A stretch of DNA of 64,000 nucleotides from JBBROS01 sp965213855 (GTDB taxonomy: Bacteria; Pseudomonadota; Alphaproteobacteria; Acetobacterales; Acetobacteraceae). Position numbers and translations under genes: made by a program. The notes under the pieces are model-generated. The model was not told where the DNA came from. It saw only the letters and a list, made by a program, of their open reading frames with translations, and searched no databases. The stretch is taken from positions 372,001-436,000 of the forward strand of contig CBDCAA010000007.1 in assembly GCA_965213855.1 (NCBI GenBank). The letters are read 5' to 3'. Of the stretch, positions 59,732-64,000 are shown piece after piece; the first letter of the stretch is position 1, and each line of letters begins with the position of its first letter.

Positions 59732-61470
59732 CCGCGCCGGCGGCGCTGGCCGCGGCGGAACCGGCCCGGCCCGCGCTGCCCCCTGCGCCCGGCCGGATCG
59801 TCGACGGCGCCATGATCCTGTTCGCCGCCACGGCGCTGCTGCTCGTGGTGCTCGTGCTGCTGCCGCTCGGGTGGCTCGCCTTCTTCGCCTTCACCGACGC
59901 CGCCGGCCACCCGACGCTCGCCAACATCGGGACCCTTGTGACCAGCCCGGCACTCCGCGACCCGATGCTGACCAGCCTCGGCATCGCTGCCGCCGCCGCG
60001 CTCGCCGCCTGCGCCGTCGCCGCCCCGGTCGCCTGGCTGGTCGCCCGGACCGACATGCCCGCACGCGGCGCCGTGCGTGCCCTGGTCATGGCCTCCTTCG
60101 TCACCCCGCCCTTCCTCGGCGCGATTGCCTGGGAGATCCTGGCCGCCCCCAACTCCGGCATGCTGAACCAGGCCGCGCGCGGACTGCTCGGCCTCGACGA
60201 GTTCGACTACCTGTTCGACATCTACACGCCGACCGGAGTCGTGTTCGTCATCGCCTGCTACGCGTTTCCGTTCGTGTTCACGCTGCTCGCCAACGCGCTC
60301 GAGCGCCTGCCTGCCGACCTCGAGGATGCGTCCGCCATCCTGGGCGGCGGCCCGGGCGCCACGCTGCGCCGGGTCACGCTGCCGCTGGTGCTGCCGGCGT
60401 TGCTGGCGGGCGGGCTGGTGGCGTTCATGCAGGCGTTGACGGTGTTCGGCACCCCCGCCGTGCTGGCCATGCCCGGCGGCTTCCATACGCTCACGACGCG
60501 GATCTGGAGCCTGTTCCAGTATCCGCCGCAGATGAACCTGGCCGCCGCGGCCGCCGTGCCGCTGCTGCTGGTGACGCTCGGCGTGCTGCAGCTGCAGCGC
60601 TGGCTGCTCGGCCGGCGCTCGTTCGTGGTCGTCGGCGGCAAGAACAGCCCGGCCCGGCGGCTCCGCCTCAAGGCGTGGCGCTGGGCGGCATTTGCGTTCT
60701 GTTTGCTGGTGCTGGCGATGCCGGTGTTCCTGCCATACCTCGCGCTGCTCAAGACCGCGGCCGTGCGCAACATCTCCGACCCGCTCGCCTGGTCGACGCT
60801 GAGCTGGGAGCACGTGCAGTTCGCGCTGTGGGGCTACTCGCAGACGGGGCCGGCCATGGTGAACACCTTCGTGCTCGGCGCCGGCAGCGCCACCGTGGTC
60901 ACGGCCATGGTGCTGGTCGTCGGCTACCTCTCCATCCGCCGTCTCGTGCCCGGCCATCGCGCCCTGGCCACATTGGCGATGGCGCCGCTCGCGGTCCCCG
61001 GCATCGTCATGGGCGTGGGCCTGTTCCTCGTCTACGCGCGGCCGCCCTTCGTCCTCTATGGCACCCTCTGGATCCTGCTCGTCGCCTTCGTCACGATGGA
61101 GCTGCCGGCCGGCTTCCAGCAGGTGGCGGCGGCCCTGACCGGCCTGCATGTCGAGCTGGAGGAGGCGGCCCGCATCCTCGGCGCCTCCCGCCTGCGCGCG
61201 CTGTGGCAGGTCACCGCGCCGCTGCTCCGGCGCACCATCGTCGCCACCTGGTGCATCGTGTTCATCGGCGTCATCCGCGAGCTGTCGGCGACCATCCTGC
61301 TGACGACGTCGAACACGAAGGTGATCTCCGTCGTCATCTACGACCTGAACGAGAGCGGCGACCTCGGTGCCATCTCGGTGCTGGGGATCGTCCTGCTGCT
61401 GGTGACGTTCGCCATCATCCTCGCGGTCAACCGCTTGTCGCGGGTCGGCAGCGCGGCCGATGCGGGTTGA
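59710..61470 (+). CDS. Two-domain ABC permease (FbpB/AfuB type)
   Basis: A 586-residue membrane protein with about 12 helices, made of two fused BPD_transp_1 domains. Each has an EAA loop: LEDASAILGGGPGATLRRVT in the first and LEEAARILGASRLRALWQVT in the second, followed by LPLVLPALLAGGLVAF and APLLRRTIVATW. Such fused permeases import ferric iron, thiamine, polyamines or phosphonates depending on the receptor. The GTG start overlaps the ATPase gene by 22 bases. Confidence 0.9.
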   Translation: MPGFAVLAAPAALAAAEPARPALPPAPGRIVDGAMILFAATALLLVVLVLLPLGWLAFFAFTDAAGHPTLANIGTLVTSPALRDPMLTSLGIAAAAALAACAVAAPVAWLVARTDMPARGAVRALVMASFVTPPFLGAIAWEILAAPNSGMLNQAARGLLGLDEFDYLFDIYTPTGVVFVIACYAFPFVFTLLANALERLPADLEDASAILGGGPGATLRRVTLPLVLPALLAGGLVAFMQALTVFGTPAVLAMPGGFHTLTTRIWSLFQYPPQMNLAAAAAVPLLLVTLGVLQLQRWLLGRRSFVVVGGKNSPARRLRLKAWRWAAFAFCLLVLAMPVFLPYLALLKTAAVRNISDPLAWSTLSWEHVQFALWGYSQTGPAMVNTFVLGAGSATVVTAMVLVVGYLSIRRLVPGHRALATLAMAPLAVPGIVMGVGLFLVYARPPFVLYGTLWILLVAFVTMELPAGFQQVAAALTGLHVELEEAARILGASRLRALWQVTAPLLRRTIVATWCIVFIGVIRELSATILLTTSNTKVISVVIYDLNESGDLGAISVLGIVLLLVTFAIILAVNRLSRVGSAADAG

Positions 61471-61590
61471 GGGAGCGGGGCCCGCTTTCTTCTCCCCACG
61501 CTTTGGGACGGGTATCGGCCGCAGTCCTTGAGAGTCGGTCTCGTCTCGGGTCACGTGGGGAGACGAGGGCTCGGCTGATGACGGGCGCGC

Positions 61591-62709
61591 TTGACCGGGC
61601 TCGCCGCTGGCCCACACACTCCCTTTGCAGCGACGGCCCGCGTAGAGGCCGCCGGCGGGGGGCGGGCCATCCATCGTCGATCCATCCATCGCCGGACCGT
61701 GCTGGCAGGTGCCCTGGCCGCACCCTGGCTTCCCCGCGCCGCCCGAGCCCAGGACGCGCTGCTCGAGGCGGCGCGGCGCGAGGGCGGGCTGAGCTGGTAC
61801 AACGGCTACATGGGCGACACGATCGCCCAGGACATGGTCGGCCGGTTCGAGCGCGCCTACCCCGGCGTGCGCCTGTCCACCATCCGCTCCACGTCCCAGG
61901 TCGCGTTCCAACGCCTTCGGCAGGACCAGGCCGCCGGGCTGCACAATTGCGACGTCTACAGCAGCAGCGACATCTCCCACTTCGACGACCTCATGCGCGA
62001 ACGCCTCCTCCTGTCCTACACGCCGGGCAACGCCGCGCGGATCGACCCGGCGCTTCAGGACAAGGCCTTGTATGTCGAGGGCCAGTACTACCCCGCGCTC
62101 ATCTCCATGATGGCGCTCGCCTACAACAGCCAGCGCGTCGCCGCCGCGGACGCCCCGAAGTCCTGGCCCGACCTGCTGGACCCGCGCTGGCGCGGCAAGC
62201 TCGCCGTCGGCCATCCGGGCTTCAGCGGCTATGCCGGCACCTGGGCGGTGCTGATGCAGCAGATGTACGGGGATGCGTTCTTCGACCGCCTCGCCGCCAA
62301 CCAGCCGCTCGTCGGACGCTCGTCCAACGACAGCGTGACGCAGCTGAACGCCGCCGAACGCATCGTCGCCGCGTCCCCCGCCTACGTCGCGATCGAGAGC
62401 GGGCGGCGCGGCAACCCGGTCGTGGTGAACTACCCGACCGACGGCGCCCTGCTGATGTGCTCCCCGGCCGGCATCATGGCCGACGCGTCGCATCCCGCGG
62501 CGGCCAAGCTGTTCATGGAGTGGCTGCTCGGTCCCGAGAACTCCAGCTTGCTGGTCCAGCAGGGTGCGGTGCCGATCAACCGCGACGTGCCGAACGCGAC
62601 CGATCAGCCGCCGCTGTCGACCATCGCGACGCGGCGCCCCACCGTCGCCGAGATCGTCCGCGGCATCCCGGACGTGACCGAGCGCTGGCGCGACATCCTC
62701 GGTGGATAG
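61591..62709 (+). CDS. Extracellular solute-binding protein (family 1, iron/AfuA type)
   Basis: A periplasmic receptor with a Tat-style signal (HRRTVLAGALAAPWLPRAAR, cleavage after ARAQ). It then shows GLSWYNGYMGDTIAQDMVGR, FERAYPGVRL, VYSSSDISHFDDLM, LAYNSQRV, PKSWPDLLDPRWRGKLAVGH, and a late PVVVNYPTDGALLM. This is the AfuA/FbpA/ThiB-like group; ligand residues are not diagnostic. The annotated TTG start gives an implausibly long n-region, and the true start may be nearer the twin arginines at an unusual codon. About 120 bases before it hold nothing I recognise. Confidence 0.82.
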   Translation: MTGLAAGPHTPFAATARVEAAGGGRAIHRRSIHRRTVLAGALAAPWLPRAARAQDALLEAARREGGLSWYNGYMGDTIAQDMVGRFERAYPGVRLSTIRSTSQVAFQRLRQDQAAGLHNCDVYSSSDISHFDDLMRERLLLSYTPGNAARIDPALQDKALYVEGQYYPALISMMALAYNSQRVAAADAPKSWPDLLDPRWRGKLAVGHPGFSGYAGTWAVLMQQMYGDAFFDRLAANQPLVGRSSNDSVTQLNAAERIVAASPAYVAIESGRRGNPVVVNYPTDGALLMCSPAGIMADASHPAAAKLFMEWLLGPENSSLLVQQGAVPINRDVPNATDQPPLSTIATRRPTVAEIVRGIPDVTERWRDILGG

Positions 62710-64000
62710 CGGGCCCGCCCCTCTTGCTGCGTCTCCCGTCGCTGCCCGTCCAGTCGCTGCCCGTCCAGTCGCTGCACTGCGCCCGGCTTGGCGGCCCGAT
62801 GGCTGGACGATCGGCGCGCTCGTCTTCGCCGCCGTCCTCGCCGCCCTCGTGCTCAACCCGGTGCTGCGCCTGGTCGCGAGCAGCTTCAGCCTGCCCCGCG
62901 GCGGCGGCTGGACGCTCGCCAACTACGTCTTCGCCGCCAGCCGCCCCCGCTACATCCAGGCGTTCTGGACCACGCTGGAGCTGGGCGCCGCCGTCGTCGC
63001 GATCTGCCTGCTGCTCGCCGTCCCGCTCGCGTGGGCCGTGTCGCGAACCGACATGCCCGCCAAGGGCACTATCCGCATGCTCGTCCTCGCGGCGTTCGTC
63101 ATGCCGCCCTACCTCGGCGCCATCGGCTGGATCCTGCTGGCCGGGCCGAACGCCGGCTGGCTCAACGTCGCCTGGCGCGGCCTGACGGGCGCGGCCGATC
63201 CGGCCTTCAACATCTACAGCTTCGGCGGCCTCGCCTTCGTCATCGCGCTGTATACCTTTCCGTTCCTGTTCGTGTTCACCACCGGCGCGCTGGACCTCGT
63301 CTCGTCGGAGATGGAGGACGCCGCCAACATCCTCGGCGCCGGCACCTGGCGCACCGCACGGCGCGTGACCATCCCGCTCGTGCTCCCCGCTTTGCTCGCC
63401 GGCGGCATCATCACCTTTCTCGAGGCGATCAGCCTCGTCGGCACCCCGGCGTTGATCGCCTTGCCAGCACGCATCAACGTCGTCACCACCCAGCTCGCCC
63501 AGTTCTTCGCCCCGCCGATCCGCGCCGAGGTCGCAGCCGCCTACACGATGCCGCTGTTGCTGGTGACCGTGCTCCTGTATGCCGCGCAGCAGCGCCTGCT
63601 TCGCCGCAAGGGCTTCGTCACCCTGGGCGGCAAGGGCGGCGAGCGGCGGATGATCGCGCTCGGCCCCTGGCGCTGGGTGGCGTTCGCGTGGTCGGCGGGC
63701 ATCGTCGCCCTCGCCCTTGTCCTACCCAGCCTGGTGCTGGCGCAGGCGGCGTTCGCCAAGGCCTGGGGCCGCGGCCTGAGCCTGGATAACCTCACGTTCG
63801 ACAACTTCGCCTATCTGCTGTTCCGCCACCCGGGCGCGCGCGGCTCCATCGTCAACTCGTTCACCTATGCCGGCGCCGCGGCGACGATTGCGATGCTGCT
63901 CGCGGTGGGTGTCGCCTACATCGTCAGCCGCCGCCTGGTGCGGTTCGGAGGCGTTCTGGGCGTGCTCTGCATGACCCCCTTCGTCATCCCCGGCATCGTA
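62702..64000 (+). CDS. Second two-domain ABC permease, 5' part
   Basis: A GTG overlapping the end of the receptor gene opens a frame that runs uninterrupted to the window edge, at least 433 codons. After an N-terminal tail with the repeated words VAARPVAARPVAA it has a membrane segment (IGALVFAAVLAALVLNPVLR), conserved permease text, the EAA loop MEDAANILGAGTWRTARRVT, and the start of a second permease domain ending at MTPFVIPGIV. It is homologous to the permease two genes upstream. The C-terminus lies beyond the window. Confidence 0.9.
   Translation, partial: MDSGPAPLAASPVAARPVAARPVAALRPAWRPDGWTIGALVFAAVLAALVLNPVLRLVASSFSLPRGGGWTLANYVFAASRPRYIQAFWTTLELGAAVVAICLLLAVPLAWAVSRTDMPAKGTIRMLVLAAFVMPPYLGAIGWILLAGPNAGWLNVAWRGLTGAADPAFNIYSFGGLAFVIALYTFPFLFVFTTGALDLVSSEMEDAANILGAGTWRTARRVTIPLVLPALLAGGIITFLEAISLVGTPALIALPARINVVTTQLAQFFAPPIRAEVAAAYTMPLLLVTVLLYAAQQRLLRRKGFVTLGGKGGERRMIALGPWRWVAFAWSAGIVALALVLPSLVLAQAAFAKAWGRGLSLDNLTFDNFAYLLFRHPGARGSIVNSFTYAGAAATIAMLLAVGVAYIVSRRLVRFGGVLGVLCMTPFVIPGIV
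62738..62773 (+). repeat. Short tandem repeat in the permease N-terminus
   Basis: About two and a half copies of a 15-base unit (GTCGCTGCCCGTCCA) encode VAARP repeats in the cytoplasmic N-terminal tail of the second permease. The period is a multiple of three, so copy-number change would keep the frame. Confidence 0.75.

Noticed and set aside
59728..62922. A minus-strand open frame of more than 1000 codons
   Set aside because: It is antisense to the intact ABC permease and receptor genes, has composition typical of reverse-complement GC-rich coding DNA (His, Gln, Arg and Gly runs) and no recognisable domain.
1..64000. CRISPR array
   Set aside because: No regularly spaced direct repeats of the right size and no cas genes were seen; the only short tandem repeat is the 15-base unit in the last permease.

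Overview
The window is high-GC DNA from a proteobacterium, most likely an alphaproteobacterium of the Acetobacteraceae/Rhodospirillales type. The inference rests on GC-rich codon use, GTG/TTG starts with tight ATGA/GTGA overlaps, an SahR-like palindrome before ahcY, and a dispersed palindromic element at two gene ends. No rRNA or unambiguous species marker is present, so the genus is open.

The left edge (1-2008) is the end of a phosphonate uptake operon: phnD, then phnE split by about 0.7 kb of lower-GC DNA carrying a small secreted-protein gene. From about 2009 to 30685 lies an accessory island. It is bounded on the left by the broken phn locus and on the right by a pit phosphate permease that has lost its start. 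No integrase or attachment site is visible. Its first block (2005-7651) is the most interesting part: a ubiquitin-like protein, an E2-like protein, a JAB/MPN peptidase and an E1-like ThiF enzyme in one overlapping operon. Behind a strong terminator lies a sigma-factor-like gene with an HTH partner, and a trypsin-like protease diverges from it. A nearly identical 41-42 nt element lies upstream of both the sigma gene and the ubiquitin-like operon. This looks like a self-contained, sigma-controlled protein-conjugation and proteolysis system, probably anti-phage or stress-triggered.

The rest of the island holds an RND-pump scrap with a micro-inversion, an AbiE toxin-antitoxin pair, a frameshifted FtsH-like protease, an exported HtrA-like protease with a secreted partner next to a DUF3800-type gene, and a PIN toxin with its antitoxin. 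These are followed by a CzcD/ArsR/P-type ATPase zinc-cadmium module, an arsenic module (arsR, arsB, arsH, an MFS exporter, an ArsO-like flavoprotein, a PadR regulator), and an unknown gene pair beside an XRE regulator.

From 30685 onward the sequence looks like core chromosome. It contains the truncated pit gene, two DUF1176 paralogues, a MOSC protein, ahcY, envelope proteins, ferredoxin-NADP reductase, a YoaK-like protein and a peptide-type binding protein. An IS630-family element sits exactly at a stop codon. It is followed by a long minus-strand envelope-polysaccharide operon (glmU, glmS, epimerase, Wza-like, Wzz-like, gmhA, an hddC-gmhB fusion, hddA) that supplies UDP-GlcNAc and GDP-heptose together with export proteins.

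The right end has a DUF3108 gene, tRNA-Val(CAC) whose 3' end overlaps an antisense M20 peptidase gene, MAPEG, SDR and SRPBCC proteins, and an ArsR regulator divergent from two tandem desaturases with twin operator-like palindromes between them. A cupin gene follows, then an iron/polyamine-type ABC transporter operon that runs off the end of the window.
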